A DNA stretch of 50,266 nucleotides. Source: Caldifarciminota bacterium (GTDB taxonomy: Bacteria; Hydrothermota; UBA3073). Under the pieces are notes generated by a model, which worked only from the letters and a program-made list of their open reading frames with translations, was not told where the DNA came from and made no database searches. How positions within the stretch are numbered: the stretch's first letter is position 1; every line of letters starts with the position of its first letter. This document shows, piece after piece, positions 36,036 through 46,353 of the stretch. A program made the position numbers and the translations under genes. Where the stretch lies: the NCBI GenBank assembly GCA_023129165.1, contig JAGMCL010000040.1, positions 1 to 50,266 of the forward strand, written 5' to 3'.

Positions 36036-39000
36036 TGGCAACTGACAAAAAATTATACAAATACGAAGTTCCCTTAGATGGTAAATTAATTACTTGGGAC
36101 GACCCGTCTAAAATAGGGGCTAATTTCCAGGCATTGACTAATCTTCGCTATACCAAGACCCACCCTAAAGGTGTAGGTGGTATGACTAAGATTACATCTA
36201 ATAAAATAAATTCTACTTATTATAAAGTAAGAAGTGGTATTCATTACACAAAAAATCAACCTTCTGAATCTCATGTCTTGATAGAGGCTTTTAACACAGC
36301 AGAAGACGCTTCTCGTATTTTACAAAACACAACAGCTATTCCAAATGCGGGGAATTTCAGTGGCACTTCCTTATATACCCCTTCTGGTTCAATTGCTGGA
36401 AGATGGGCATTAGCTCCTGACGGTGATGTAGCATATTGTAATGGAGAGGAAGTTTGCTTGTGGGGTGGAAACGAAAGAGAAATAGCTGGATTTATAAATT
36501 ACGATCCTGATAGCAGTTTGTCATATGATTATACGCAACAAGTTAGAAACACTCTAACAGATGCTAAAAATAAAGCTGTTTTACATTCCACAAGCGCAGG
36601 GATTGATTCTAACGTTATGTTACTTCTTCACTTAGACAATAATGTAACAGATTCAAGTCCTACGCCGGCTCATACAATCACAAACACCAATGTTACTTTT
36701 ACCGGAACCGGAGCTGTTTTTGGAACCCATAGAGCAGTTTTTACCACAAATGCAAAATTGACAGTCCCAGATAATGCCGACTTTGATTTTTCAGGGGGTA
36801 CGTTTACAATAGACCTTCATTGTGAATTAGATGATTTAGATAGTGACTATTCAATATATTATCAAAACACAACCAATGACGATGATTCATTCAATGTAAT
36901 GGTTGATACTAACGGAGCAGTCCTTGTTCGCATAAAAGACACAGGGATTAAACAATTTACAGGCGCTGTTGATTTTACTACTGCAAATGGGGTTATAGCC
37001 GCTGGGACGGATTATCATATTGAAATAGTAGAAATAGAGGACAGCTGGGGTATTTTTGTGGACGGTATTTTAAAAGCCTATTTATATGATGCCGCAAGAG
37101 GAGCGAACTATACCGGACTTGTTCAGATTGGATACGATACCACGACTTACCTTGAAGGTAAAATAGATGAATATAGAGTTTCAGATTCAGCCAGACATAC
37201 CACCAACTTTGAAATTCCAACCGAGGCATATTCTACCAACACGACAAAAGTTTATCTTTATATTGGTTCTTTAAGGCCTCTTGACGGTATTAAGTTTTAT
37301 ATCGGAACAGCTAACACTTCTACCAGTTCAATGACTTTATTCTATTGGAACGGTTCAATATGGGTAAGTGTTTCAAGTTTATCTGACGGGACGGCTGTAA
37401 GTGGGAAAAGTTTAGCTCAAACCGAAAGTGTTACTTTTACATCTACTGCCTCAAATGCAAAGATCAAATATATAGATGGAGTTATGATTTATTGGTATAA
37501 AATGGTTATAAGCGCAGTAAGTGCTAATACATCAATATATTATTCTACAGTTTCAGCTCCTTTTCAGCCGATTAAAGATACATGGGATGGAATGCCAAAT
37601 TTGATAGATTTCTTCCAAATATACAACAATAAGGTTTATAAAGAATATACGCTTAATGTCAGAGAAAATTATTACCATTCATCAGATACGGGTTCTTATG
37701 CTGAATTAGATTCTCTTTCTGCTACTACTGATTACTTTGTATGTGGATTTTATGAACGTATGGTGGGGATGGTTTTTAATTTTGTTTCTGGTAAGGGAAA
37801 TACCAACAATAGTACTATTTTGAAAGTTAGCTATTGGAATGGTGCAACATGGACGGATGTGGGAAATCTTAATGATGGCACATTCGAAGATAATAAGACT
37901 CTTGCCAAAACCGGCGCTGTTACATGGAATGTAATAGACATTGAAAACGAATTTACTACAAGTATTAATAACGATATTCAACTATATTATTATAAATTTG
38001 ACTTTAGTAAACAATTAAGTGGTGATGTTCAAATTTATCATATCACAGGAATACGAACACAAAAAGATATAGGAGCATATAACTTTCCTCTTTTATCTAA
38101 CGATAGATTATTTCTTTGCAATAATAATAAAGAAAGAAAAAATGAAGTCCTTTGTACTGCGAGTGAAACGTCAAGTGCGCTCAATGGTGATGATTCGGCT
38201 ATATATGCATTCGGCGATCAATCGGAACTTATAGGGGGAGCTTGGATTTATAGTCAATATGGATCAAATCTTTATAATGTTACAATCTTTTTTAAGAAAA
38301 ATGAAACATGGGCATTAGTAGGAAATAGTCCTGAAGATTGGATAAAATATAAAGTATCCGATATTGTAGGATGTGTTGCTCCAGAAACTATAAGAGTTGT
38401 TGATCTTGGTATTGAAACCAAAATGTCTAATAGAAATGTGGTAATATGGCAAGGAGCTAATGGTCTTTATTTAACAGATGGTCGTTCACCTATTTTAATA
38501 AGCGAAGATATTAAAGATAAGTTTGATAAAAGATTATCCACTTCTATTAATACAAGCGAAATAACTAATTCAATCTCTTTTTGGGATAGTGATAATAAAT
38601 GTTACCATTGGAAATGGGCAAGTGGAACATCGACTGTCTTGAATGAAGAATGGGTTTTTGATTTTAATAAAATGGCCTGGTTTGAGATAGACAGAACTTC
38701 GACTAAAGATTTACAATTTGGAATTAAGGTAAAAGACACAAGTGGTAATACTTATAATTATGGTTTTATTGATACAGGTTATATGGAAAGACTTGAATAC
38801 GGAAATAGTTTTGATGGACAGGATATAGTTCATACCTTACAATTTGGGGATATAGCTCTTGCAGAAGAAAGCATAGCCGTAGAAACGACAGTTCATTATT
38901 CGTGTTTAATGGTTGTAGCAAAAACAACTACAAGTTCCAGTATCACAATAGTACATTGTGGGGATGGGAAAACAACAGGAGAGTCATGGACGGAATTACC

Positions 39001-39175
39001 ACAAAAATCAGGGCATAGAATAACTTATCCTGTAGAACATCAATCATTAGGTTCGTATATTTTTCATTCATTTAAATTTACAATAACAACAGATGATGAA
39101 TCCATTGGGTTTGAACCGCTTTATTTTTATACTCTTTATGAAATTACGAGAGACCACACGAGGGATTATCGGTAA
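36035..39175 (+). CDS. Large tail hub/nozzle-like protein with LamG domain
   Basis: 1046 residues. The N-terminal part (ALTNLRYTKTHPKGVGGM) and C-terminal part (NGLYLTDGRSPILISEDI) resemble podovirus tail-tube or stabilisation proteins (P22 gp10-like). Residues about 190-400 form a concanavalin/LamG-like beta sandwich (VMLLLHLDNN, GKIDEYRVSDSARHTTNF). Two tandem homologous beta domains follow (around residues 405-520 and 560-680), each with a YWNG..W sequence and a YYY/YWYKM strand. The LamG insert may bind host sugars. The gene is coupled to the neck gene by one overlapping base. Confidence 0.7.
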   Translation: MATDKKLYKYEVPLDGKLITWDDPSKIGANFQALTNLRYTKTHPKGVGGMTKITSNKINSTYYKVRSGIHYTKNQPSESHVLIEAFNTAEDASRILQNTTAIPNAGNFSGTSLYTPSGSIAGRWALAPDGDVAYCNGEEVCLWGGNEREIAGFINYDPDSSLSYDYTQQVRNTLTDAKNKAVLHSTSAGIDSNVMLLLHLDNNVTDSSPTPAHTITNTNVTFTGTGAVFGTHRAVFTTNAKLTVPDNADFDFSGGTFTIDLHCELDDLDSDYSIYYQNTTNDDDSFNVMVDTNGAVLVRIKDTGIKQFTGAVDFTTANGVIAAGTDYHIEIVEIEDSWGIFVDGILKAYLYDAARGANYTGLVQIGYDTTTYLEGKIDEYRVSDSARHTTNFEIPTEAYSTNTTKVYLYIGSLRPLDGIKFYIGTANTSTSSMTLFYWNGSIWVSVSSLSDGTAVSGKSLAQTESVTFTSTASNAKIKYIDGVMIYWYKMVISAVSANTSIYYSTVSAPFQPIKDTWDGMPNLIDFFQIYNNKVYKEYTLNVRENYYHSSDTGSYAELDSLSATTDYFVCGFYERMVGMVFNFVSGKGNTNNSTILKVSYWNGATWTDVGNLNDGTFEDNKTLAKTGAVTWNVIDIENEFTTSINNDIQLYYYKFDFSKQLSGDVQIYHITGIRTQKDIGAYNFPLLSNDRLFLCNNNKERKNEVLCTASETSSALNGDDSAIYAFGDQSELIGGAWIYSQYGSNLYNVTIFFKKNETWALVGNSPEDWIKYKVSDIVGCVAPETIRVVDLGIETKMSNRNVVIWQGANGLYLTDGRSPILISEDIKDKFDKRLSTSINTSEITNSISFWDSDNKCYHWKWASGTSTVLNEEWVFDFNKMAWFEIDRTSTKDLQFGIKVKDTSGNTYNYGFIDTGYMERLEYGNSFDGQDIVHTLQFGDIALAEESIAVETTVHYSCLMVVAKTTTSSSITIVHCGDGKTTGESWTELPQKSGHRITYPVEHQSLGSYIFHSFKFTITTDDESIGFEPLYFYTLYEITRDHTRDYR

Positions 39176-39184
39176 GGGGGAGTT

Positions 39185-39805
39185 ATGGCAAGATTAGCAT
39201 TACCTTCAGGAGCATTTAGAGATGTACAAACATATTTAAAACAAAAAAGAGCTACCGGTCGCAGAGTATCTCCCACAGAAGAAAGTTCAGCGTGGGGAGC
39301 TTATTGGGATTCTATGTATAGAATGCGTACTGAGGGTGAACGGCTTGGATTAGAAAAGGAAAGAATTGATATTAGAAAAAAACAATTTGCAGAACAGATG
39401 GAAGCTCAAAAAAGTGCTGCTACAATAAGCGGGATTACGCAATTAGCAGGGACAGCAGCTATTGGTGCATATGCCTTAAAAGGAACTGAACTTGGGTCAA
39501 AAATAGGATTAGCGGCTACCGAAGGTGGGTCGGCAGGTCTTTCGGCAGCACCTGTTACAGCGGGAGCGGGATTCAGTGCATTATCGGCCTATAGTGGGCC
39601 AGCAGCATTAGCATTTGGGGGCGGTCTGCTGGCGGGGCATATCCCGCTTGGTTCTGGTGCTAAAACAGAACAATTAAAAGGAGCAGCAGTAGGAGCAGGT
39701 ATAGGTGGATATATGATGGCCGGCACTCTTTTAGGCGGGCCGATTGGTGCTGTTGTTAGCGGTGTATTAGGTCTCGTCGGAGTTTCAATTGGTGGCGGTA
39801 AGTGA
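39185..39805 (+). CDS. Putative ejection protein with glycine-rich hydrophobic domain
   Basis: 206 residues, RBS AAGGGGGAGTT. The N-terminal part is charged and helical. From residue about 80 on it is rich in Ala and Gly with hydrophobic segments (GITQLAGTAAIGAYALKG, GAGIGGYMMAGTLLGGPIGAVVSGVLGLVG), fit for membrane insertion. It is the first of a series of likely DNA-ejection proteins. Overlaps the next gene by 4 bases. Confidence 0.6.
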   Translation: MARLALPSGAFRDVQTYLKQKRATGRRVSPTEESSAWGAYWDSMYRMRTEGERLGLEKERIDIRKKQFAEQMEAQKSAATISGITQLAGTAAIGAYALKGTELGSKIGLAATEGGSAGLSAAPVTAGAGFSALSAYSGPAALAFGGGLLAGHIPLGSGAKTEQLKGAAVGAGIGGYMMAGTLLGGPIGAVVSGVLGLVGVSIGGGK

Positions 39806-40212
39806 TAATCAAAAAAGTTTCTATCCAGCAGATTGCTTTAGATTATCTGGATTTATACACAGAAATATTTGAGGAAATTGATCCTGCTCAAATACCGGCT
39901 TTTGTATATCTTGGATTTGAAAACGATAAATATGTCGGGTTTCTTTCAGGATATAATCATAACTTAACTACAATTTATTTACAATATGCAGGTTTTATTA
40001 AAAACTTTAGAGGATATAAAGCTCCTAAATTATTTAAAAAGGTTATAGATTTTATTCATCAGGAATATGATTTTATAATGATTGTAATAAAAAACGACAA
40101 CATACCTGCGATTAAAATGGCTCTTTGGGGTGGATTTAAAATTGTTGGTATTAGAATGGCAACCAACAAAGATTTATATGTAGAATTTTTGAGAGGTAAA
40201 GACAATGGCTAA
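39802..40212 (+). CDS. GNAT-like acetyltransferase-fold protein (T7 gp13-like position)
   Basis: 136 residues, GTG start. The middle (GYKAPKLFKKVIDFI..YDFIMIVIKNDNIPAIKMALWGGFKIVGI) follows the GNAT fold order, with a helix, a strand and the WGGFK segment that ends the acetyl-CoA domain. GNAT-like genes are common in the internal-virion block of podoviruses (T7 gp13). The CoA-binding loop is weak (RGYKA), so enzyme activity is not certain. Confidence 0.6.
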   Translation: MIIKKVSIQQIALDYLDLYTEIFEEIDPAQIPAFVYLGFENDKYVGFLSGYNHNLTTIYLQYAGFIKNFRGYKAPKLFKKVIDFIHQEYDFIMIVIKNDNIPAIKMALWGGFKIVGIRMATNKDLYVEFLRGKDNG

Positions 40213-41236
40213 TTTCTTAGCGGATATAGGAAGATCCAATATGTTAGAATCTGTTACCGGAACTATAAGCGCAATAAATAGTATGCGAAGGACTAACGCT
40301 GCGGTAGCTTTGGGAGAAAGACAGAGGCAATCTCTTGATCTGGAAATACAAAAAACTCAATACGAAGTAGCAGAAAGAGAAAAAAGGGATAAATGGCTAA
40401 ATGAAGAAGTGCCATTGCAAGCCAATCCTATGTTTTTGAAATTATCTAAGCCAAATCAAGAAAAGATAACAAGGTTTTTCATAGACCAGAAAGTACTTAA
40501 TCCCGAAACAGGATTAGGTAGCCGGAGAAGTTTTCTTAGAGGTATAGAGTTTATGGAAACTACAAGGGAAGGTATGGAGAATTTCTTAAAACCTATCCTC
40601 GATGAACAAAAGGGCGAGATTACAGAGCTACAGACACAACTTAAAGAGGCAGAACTTAAAGGAGATACAAAAACAATAGAAAAACTTCAGCCGGTTTTTG
40701 CAGCAAAAGTGAAACAATATAGTATGGGGGCTACAGTTTACGGCAAAAGATTAGATCAACTTAGAGAGCTTGAAAAGATTGAAGCTAAAAAAACTGCAAA
40801 AGCTCCATCTCAATGGGAAACTTATTATACAGCACAAAAGGCAAAAGGATTGTCTGATACTAAAATTGTTGAAGGATTTAAAAAGCTTGGGAAAGCCCCT
40901 AAAAAGTCCAAAACGCCTACTCTTGTAAATTGGACAACGGCAACTAAACAAGTAAGCAATAGATTCGGCAAACAAGATGCCCTTGGAAACATTATTATAA
41001 CCCCTGAGCTTCAAGGCATGAACAGAATAGCTCAAAAGAGACTTGTGGAGTTGAAAAAAGCAGGGAAAATCAATCCTTTGGATGCTGTAAATATATCAGA
41101 AGATTTTGCCCGAAATATTGAAAATAGATACTGGGAATATTTAGATGCAGCGAAAAAAGACAAATCAAGACTTGCAAAAATCAGAAAAGATTACAAAGCA
41201 CAATATGGATATATTCCTAAACGTAGAATGAGATAA
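40205..41236 (+). CDS. Internal virion / ejection protein
   Basis: 343 residues. Almost wholly helical and charged, with long coiled-coil-like stretches (residues about 35-60 and 130-190) and a basic C-terminus (YGYIPKRRMR). Position between a GNAT-like protein and the 1505-residue protein supports a place in the ejectosome. Confidence 0.55.
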   Translation: MANFLADIGRSNMLESVTGTISAINSMRRTNAAVALGERQRQSLDLEIQKTQYEVAEREKRDKWLNEEVPLQANPMFLKLSKPNQEKITRFFIDQKVLNPETGLGSRRSFLRGIEFMETTREGMENFLKPILDEQKGEITELQTQLKEAELKGDTKTIEKLQPVFAAKVKQYSMGATVYGKRLDQLRELEKIEAKKTAKAPSQWETYYTAQKAKGLSDTKIVEGFKKLGKAPKKSKTPTLVNWTTATKQVSNRFGKQDALGNIIITPELQGMNRIAQKRLVELKKAGKINPLDAVNISEDFARNIENRYWEYLDAAKKDKSRLAKIRKDYKAQYGYIPKRRMR

Positions 41237-44200
41237 TGAATCCTGGACTTATAAATTTTGAAAGCTTTGATGTCCCTGCAGAAAAGGGTCTGATAAATTT
41301 TGAACCTTTTGATAAGCCTGAAAAGGTTGGCCGAATTGACTTTGAAAATTCTGGCAGAATAATATTGCCTGAAATACCAAAGAAAGCGAAAAAACCTCAA
41401 AAAATTTTACCAAGTATTAAAAGGGTCTTTTCCAGCGAATTACCAAAAGAAGATTCCCGTTTATATGGAATACCTAAAGGTGCAAGCCCATCTATGTCTA
41501 CTATTACAGGGAGACCTGCCCCTACTGCTAAAGAAGAATTTGCAGGTAGTAAGTCTGTTATGGCTTTAATCCCCCATGCGTTTGCTGCGTTCACAAGAGG
41601 GGCAATACCTGAAGCACTTGAAACAGCTATCATGCAACCTGTGGTTAAACTTATAACAGGGCATGACTATATATCACCTATCACAGAAGCTAAAAGAGTT
41701 TCTGGAGAACTTTTGCCAAAAGTAGCACGAAAAGTTACAGGTGTCCCAGCACAAATGGCGGGGATTGTAGTTCCTTTATCGGTAGCCTTTAAGACCGCAG
41801 ATGCCGCATTAAAAACAATAGGTTTATCTGCCAAAGCAATGAAAGATACTGCTATTTTTAATCAATTAACCTATCATATAATTAGAGGTGGAACAGCGGG
41901 TGGTATTTATGGCGGGATAGCAGAAGGAACTGTTGCAGGCATGGCAAAAGACGCGGCTTTGTTTGCTGTTTTAGAAGGAGTTTTAGGAACGGTTGCTCCG
42001 GTCATAAATAAAATATCAAAGGCTAATTGGTATCGTAAATTAAGCATAAAAGAGCGTGGTTTAGTAACAGAAAAGGTTGCTAAACAATATAGGGAAGGAA
42101 TGACCGAAGCTGACGTGTTAAGATTTCTTGGGAAGGAAAGCGAAACATATAAAAAAGCAATGGCAACGCGTGGGGCTGATATTAAAACAATTCCTAAAAT
42201 AAAACCGATTAAGTCTAAAGCTGTTAAGCCAACAATAACTGAACCTCTAAAACCAACCGTGAAACCCACAGAATTAGGCAGAAAGCTACAAGCAGCGATC
42301 AAAGCAGAAAAAAGACCTCCTGTTATTGCCGACTTAGCAAAACGTGAAATCGAGATTAAAAAAGGCAAGATTGATTTTGAAGCTCCGGTGAAAAAAGACC
42401 TTATTACAGAAGCGACTAAGCAACGGCAATTAGAAAAAAAACGTGCTGAAATAGACTTTGAGAAAGCGATTGCGGCTGAGAAGGTTGAAAAGGCAGAAGT
42501 TAAACCTGATATAAAAAAAGATTTCGCAAAAATAGTTGAAATAGAAGAAAGATCTCCATCTCAAAAGCACTATTTTTTTGGTGTTCGTGTTGTCTCGGCT
42601 GATGCCGCAAAAGAAATGAAAGTCGGAGACATTCTTGAACCATCAGCCCACAGTATAGATGATAAAATTATTATTGAAGATATAGGCGGAACAGCAGTTT
42701 TTCATGATGAAACAGATATTAAAAAAGCCATTGATTATGCAAAAAAATATGACATTGGTGAAGAAAGTAAAATTATTCTTGTTGGTTCTGAAGACGCTCC
42801 TCTTAGTAATCTTGAAGCTGAGATGCCAGAAGAGGGCGCTGTTGCGTTGAAAAATCCTGTCGTTTTAGCTATAAAAGATAATTTCTATGAACTACCAACT
42901 GTAAAACCCCTACCCCCTAAGATTGAGAAGCCAACGAAGTCAGTAGCCATTACAGAGGAGATTGAGGATAAGGTAATACCAGAGGTTAAGCCTAAAATCG
43001 AAAAAGCGGAAACTCAACAAAAATCAGATAATGTAGAATTTTTTAGCGGTCTTCCAATACACAAATTCCCAAAAGCCGCAAAAGGACTCGCTAAGCTATA
43101 TGATGACCACGTAGGTCTTCCAATTTGGAATTATGTTTCAGAGACATTACCTGTAAAAGCTGGTAAGCGATTTGAACTTATAGACAGGATAAACAAAGGG
43201 ATAATATTAGACTATCGAAAAGACCCTAAGTTTGTTGAAGTACGAGATGATACTCTATTTAAGATTCAGCAGGGAAAAGAAGCCGCGAAAGAGCTTGCTT
43301 CTGCAATGGCTAAGTTTTCAAGAGCTGAACAGATTAGAATAGGTCAAATAACCGAGGGTTCTGTTACCGCTGTACCTAAACGATATGAAACAGCATTTGA
43401 AGCCATAAAGCGATTTCAGTGGGCGAAAAAAAGATTACAAGAACTTGGGATATTAGGCGAAGACAACAGATTCAGACAACTATCAAGAAAAGAGATAGCA
43501 ACTAAATTCAAAGAAATCAAAACTATTGATAACAAGATAAAGATTTTACAAAAAAAGTTAAAGCCTATTATTAAGACAAGCAAAATTGTCAGGCAGGTTT
43601 CAGATGATATTTCAGAGGAAATAATAGCTACAACTACAGATACCACTACAGGATTTTATGAAACAAAAGTAACTAAATTTTCAGAGCTAATTAAAGGACG
43701 TATAAAAGAAGCCTTACTCCAGAGAGGCTTTGCAGAGGGTGAAGCTACACAGATGATTGCCCGATTAAAAGAGAGCGTTATTCCTCTTGAGGGTAAAAAG
43801 GGAACTCTAAAGGAAATAAAAACAACGGTCAAATCAGTAGTTACAAGAACTATTATACAGGAAATAGAAAAGTTAAAAACTTACTCTCCTTCAATGATGG
43901 CAAGAGCAAGAGGGTCTCTTGTAAAAGATATAAATAAAGAAATAAAAAAACGAGAAGAAATATTAGAACGGATCCGGCTGCATTATACAATGTCAGGCAA
44001 ATTATATCTTAGAAGAGCTTATGAGAAATTTGAAAATGAAAAAGGTTTTTTATCAAAACTCATGGGATATGCTTTTAAAAGACCACGACTTATAAAAGGG
44101 TACGACATAAGACGTAAGGATTTAAGTTATCTTTACAGAAAAGAACTTGGTGAAATAAAAAAAGCTCCACGTCTTGTTTATAAAGGGCTGTCAGACGCAA

Positions 44201-45753
44201 TACATGATATTTTTATGATGGAAATGTTTAATAAAGTTGCTGAAAATAAAGACTGGACTATATCACCACAACAATTATCTGTTATAAATTCCGGTAAAAA
44301 TGAAAAGCTTATCCTTAAATATAAAGACTTCAAGCCACTTCCGGTTACTCTTAAACTTGGAAAATTATCAGGACAACTTGTTGACCCTTATATTTGGGAT
44401 GATCTGAATCAGGCAGTCATAGTTACGAATGATATGATAAAAGCATGGGATTCTGTGTTAAGATTATGGAAAACAGGCAAGGTTGTTTACAATCCTGCTA
44501 CTCAATGTCGGAATATGCTTTCAAACACTATTCTTGCTGATTTTGGTGGATTGCCTCCACATAGAATAGATATTTATGCTCAAGCAGCGAAAGAACTATT
44601 AACGAAAGGTCAATATTGGAAAGAAACAAAGCAAACACCTTTATTAGGGACGGAATGGGCGGGTGCAGAAATTAAACAATTTTTAACTGAAACTTCAGAA
44701 TTAAAAGAAGGTAGTTTCCTTGCTAAATCCTCTAAAACTATAAGGAGTCTTCTTGATAAACCAGGGCAAGCGTATCAGGGAACGGAGCAATTCTTTAAAT
44801 TAGCTGTATTTATTAACGAAAGAAAAGCAGGGCGTACTATAAAAGAAGCCGCCGCTCATGCAGAAAAAACAATATTCAATTATATGAAAATCCCTCCGGC
44901 TATTAGATGGGCTAAAAGATGGTATTCACCTTTTATAACTTTTAGCTATAAAGCCCTTCCAAGATTTGCAGAAACAGTTATTAGAAAACCGTGGAAGATT
45001 GCTAAATATGGTATTATGATGTTGGCAGTAGAGGAAATCACACGAAGAATGTACGGAGAATCTAAAGAGGAAGTTGAACAAGAAAAGAAAGTCTTACCGG
45101 ATTACATGAGAAAGACAATTTTACCAGGTCAATTAAGCCATTTAAGAATACCGTATAAAGATAAATATAGGCAATCTAAGTATCTTGATTTGTCATTTAT
45201 TCTACCCTGGGGGGATATAGCCGAACAGTGGGGACAATCTCATTTAGTTGGAAGACCATTTTTGCCTTCTCATCCCCTCTATATTGCTGTTGCGGAAGTA
45301 GCTTTTAATGAGATTTTATTCACAGGACAAGAATTAACAGCAAAGGATATAGACGAAGGTTCTGATTATCTCAAGAAAATAGGTATTCAGATGTGGAGGC
45401 AAGCAGTTCCTTCATTAGCTGGTTCTTATTCTTATAATAAATTAATGGCTGCTTATAAAGGTGAAGTTGATTGGGCGTTAAGAGACAGGTCTTTTCCTGA
45501 AGCTATATTTGATGTATTTTTTGGGTTAAAAGTAAGGTCGATTGATTATACAGAGTCTCGTGGGAAAAAATTAAATTATTTAAAAGGTAGAATTAATAAG
45601 ATCAAAGCACAATTTGAAAAAGACTATACGAAAATTATATACAATCCAACGCTTGATCTTGAATACGATCAACAAAGGATAGCAAAATTATATATAAAAA
45701 TGGATAAGCAAATTGATAAAATATTAGAAAAAATAACAGAAATAGAGGAATAA
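41236..45753 (+). CDS. Very large ejection protein (1505 residues)
   Basis: Starts with repeated short motifs LINFESFDVP, LINFEPFDKP and IDFEN, followed by further KIDFEAP and EIDFEKA copies around residues 380-420. Hydrophobic Ala/Gly segments (about residues 150-260) may cross membranes. The middle and C-terminal parts are helical. The size, the repeats and the place at the end of the morphogenesis block match internal proteins that are ejected to form a DNA channel (T7 gp16-like role). No transglycosylase motif was recognised. The first base overlaps the preceding stop. Confidence 0.6.
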   Translation: MNPGLINFESFDVPAEKGLINFEPFDKPEKVGRIDFENSGRIILPEIPKKAKKPQKILPSIKRVFSSELPKEDSRLYGIPKGASPSMSTITGRPAPTAKEEFAGSKSVMALIPHAFAAFTRGAIPEALETAIMQPVVKLITGHDYISPITEAKRVSGELLPKVARKVTGVPAQMAGIVVPLSVAFKTADAALKTIGLSAKAMKDTAIFNQLTYHIIRGGTAGGIYGGIAEGTVAGMAKDAALFAVLEGVLGTVAPVINKISKANWYRKLSIKERGLVTEKVAKQYREGMTEADVLRFLGKESETYKKAMATRGADIKTIPKIKPIKSKAVKPTITEPLKPTVKPTELGRKLQAAIKAEKRPPVIADLAKREIEIKKGKIDFEAPVKKDLITEATKQRQLEKKRAEIDFEKAIAAEKVEKAEVKPDIKKDFAKIVEIEERSPSQKHYFFGVRVVSADAAKEMKVGDILEPSAHSIDDKIIIEDIGGTAVFHDETDIKKAIDYAKKYDIGEESKIILVGSEDAPLSNLEAEMPEEGAVALKNPVVLAIKDNFYELPTVKPLPPKIEKPTKSVAITEEIEDKVIPEVKPKIEKAETQQKSDNVEFFSGLPIHKFPKAAKGLAKLYDDHVGLPIWNYVSETLPVKAGKRFELIDRINKGIILDYRKDPKFVEVRDDTLFKIQQGKEAAKELASAMAKFSRAEQIRIGQITEGSVTAVPKRYETAFEAIKRFQWAKKRLQELGILGEDNRFRQLSRKEIATKFKEIKTIDNKIKILQKKLKPIIKTSKIVRQVSDDISEEIIATTTDTTTGFYETKVTKFSELIKGRIKEALLQRGFAEGEATQMIARLKESVIPLEGKKGTLKEIKTTVKSVVTRTIIQEIEKLKTYSPSMMARARGSLVKDINKEIKKREEILERIRLHYTMSGKLYLRRAYEKFENEKGFLSKLMGYAFKRPRLIKGYDIRRKDLSYLYRKELGEIKKAPRLVYKGLSDAIHDIFMMEMFNKVAENKDWTISPQQLSVINSGKNEKLILKYKDFKPLPVTLKLGKLSGQLVDPYIWDDLNQAVIVTNDMIKAWDSVLRLWKTGKVVYNPATQCRNMLSNTILADFGGLPPHRIDIYAQAAKELLTKGQYWKETKQTPLLGTEWAGAEIKQFLTETSELKEGSFLAKSSKTIRSLLDKPGQAYQGTEQFFKLAVFINERKAGRTIKEAAAHAEKTIFNYMKIPPAIRWAKRWYSPFITFSYKALPRFAETVIRKPWKIAKYGIMMLAVEEITRRMYGESKEEVEQEKKVLPDYMRKTILPGQLSHLRIPYKDKYRQSKYLDLSFILPWGDIAEQWGQSHLVGRPFLPSHPLYIAVAEVAFNEILFTGQELTAKDIDEGSDYLKKIGIQMWRQAVPSLAGSYSYNKLMAAYKGEVDWALRDRSFPEAIFDVFFGLKVRSIDYTESRGKKLNYLKGRINKIKAQFEKDYTKIIYNPTLDLEYDQQRIAKLYIKMDKQIDKILEKITEIEE

Positions 45754-45757
45754 AACA

Positions 45758-45799
45758 ATGGCGAGACATAAATTCCAGAACAAATTATGTATCAATTAA
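45758..45799 (+). pseudogene. Original tailspike start, cut off by the HNH insertion
   Basis: ATG with a good RBS (AGAGGAATAAAACA) reads MARHKFQNKLCIN and stops. The tailspike gene at 46350 starts MRHKFQSTFKDGNG. The shared 17 bases at 45763-45779 and 46352-46368 show that this is the old start of the same gene. Confidence 0.7.
45763..45779 (+). repeat. 17-bp direct repeat flanking the HNH gene, left copy
   Basis: GAGACATAAATTCCAGA, identical to 46352-46368. It brackets the HNH gene and duplicates codons of the tailspike start. Confidence 0.8.
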
Positions 45800-46353
45800 A
45801 ATACCCAAATCATGATGAAATTATTGGAATGCGTTTTGGCCGATTAATAGTTTCAAAATATTCCCACAAAAAAAGAAAGCATTACTATATTTGCGCTTGC
45901 GATTGCGGGAATATTAAGGTTGTAAGTAGAGATAATCTGCTTGGAAATTATACAAAAAGTTGTGGGTGCTGGCATAAAGAAAATGGGATAAAAACTGGTA
46001 AAAAAAATAGAACGCCTAAAGGGAATGCAGCTTTAAATAGTTTGTATAAAAGTTACATACGAGAAGCTAAACGCAAGAAAGTATCCTTTGATTTATCTAA
46101 AAAGGATTTTAAATATATTACAAAACAGAATTGTTATTATTGTTGTGCAATACCTAAAAATTATCATTGTCATTCTGGAATATATGGGGGTTATACGTAC
46201 AATGGCATTGATAGAAAAGACAATAATTTAGGATATGAAAAAGCTAATTGTGTCCCATGTTGCAAAAGATGCAACCAAATGAAAAACGATATGACAATGA
46301 AAGAATTTATAAATCAGATTATTAATATAAACAATAAGTTGAGGATTATATGA
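45787..46353 (+). CDS. HNH endonuclease inserted at the tailspike start
   Basis: 188 residues. The N-terminal part (IGMRFGRLIVSKYSHKKRKHYYICACDCGN..V, LLGNYTKSCGC) is an AP2-like/NUMOD DNA-binding region. The C-terminal part has CYYCCAIP, YNGIDRKDNNLGYEKANCVPCCKRCN, the HNH core with Cys knuckles. The gene supplies a GAGG before the new tailspike ATG and overlaps it by ATGA, so expression of the tailspike survives. This is typical of a homing nuclease that enters without destroying its target gene. Confidence 0.85.
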   Translation: MYQLKYPNHDEIIGMRFGRLIVSKYSHKKRKHYYICACDCGNIKVVSRDNLLGNYTKSCGCWHKENGIKTGKKNRTPKGNAALNSLYKSYIREAKRKKVSFDLSKKDFKYITKQNCYYCCAIPKNYHCHSGIYGGYTYNGIDRKDNNLGYEKANCVPCCKRCNQMKNDMTMKEFINQIININNKLRII

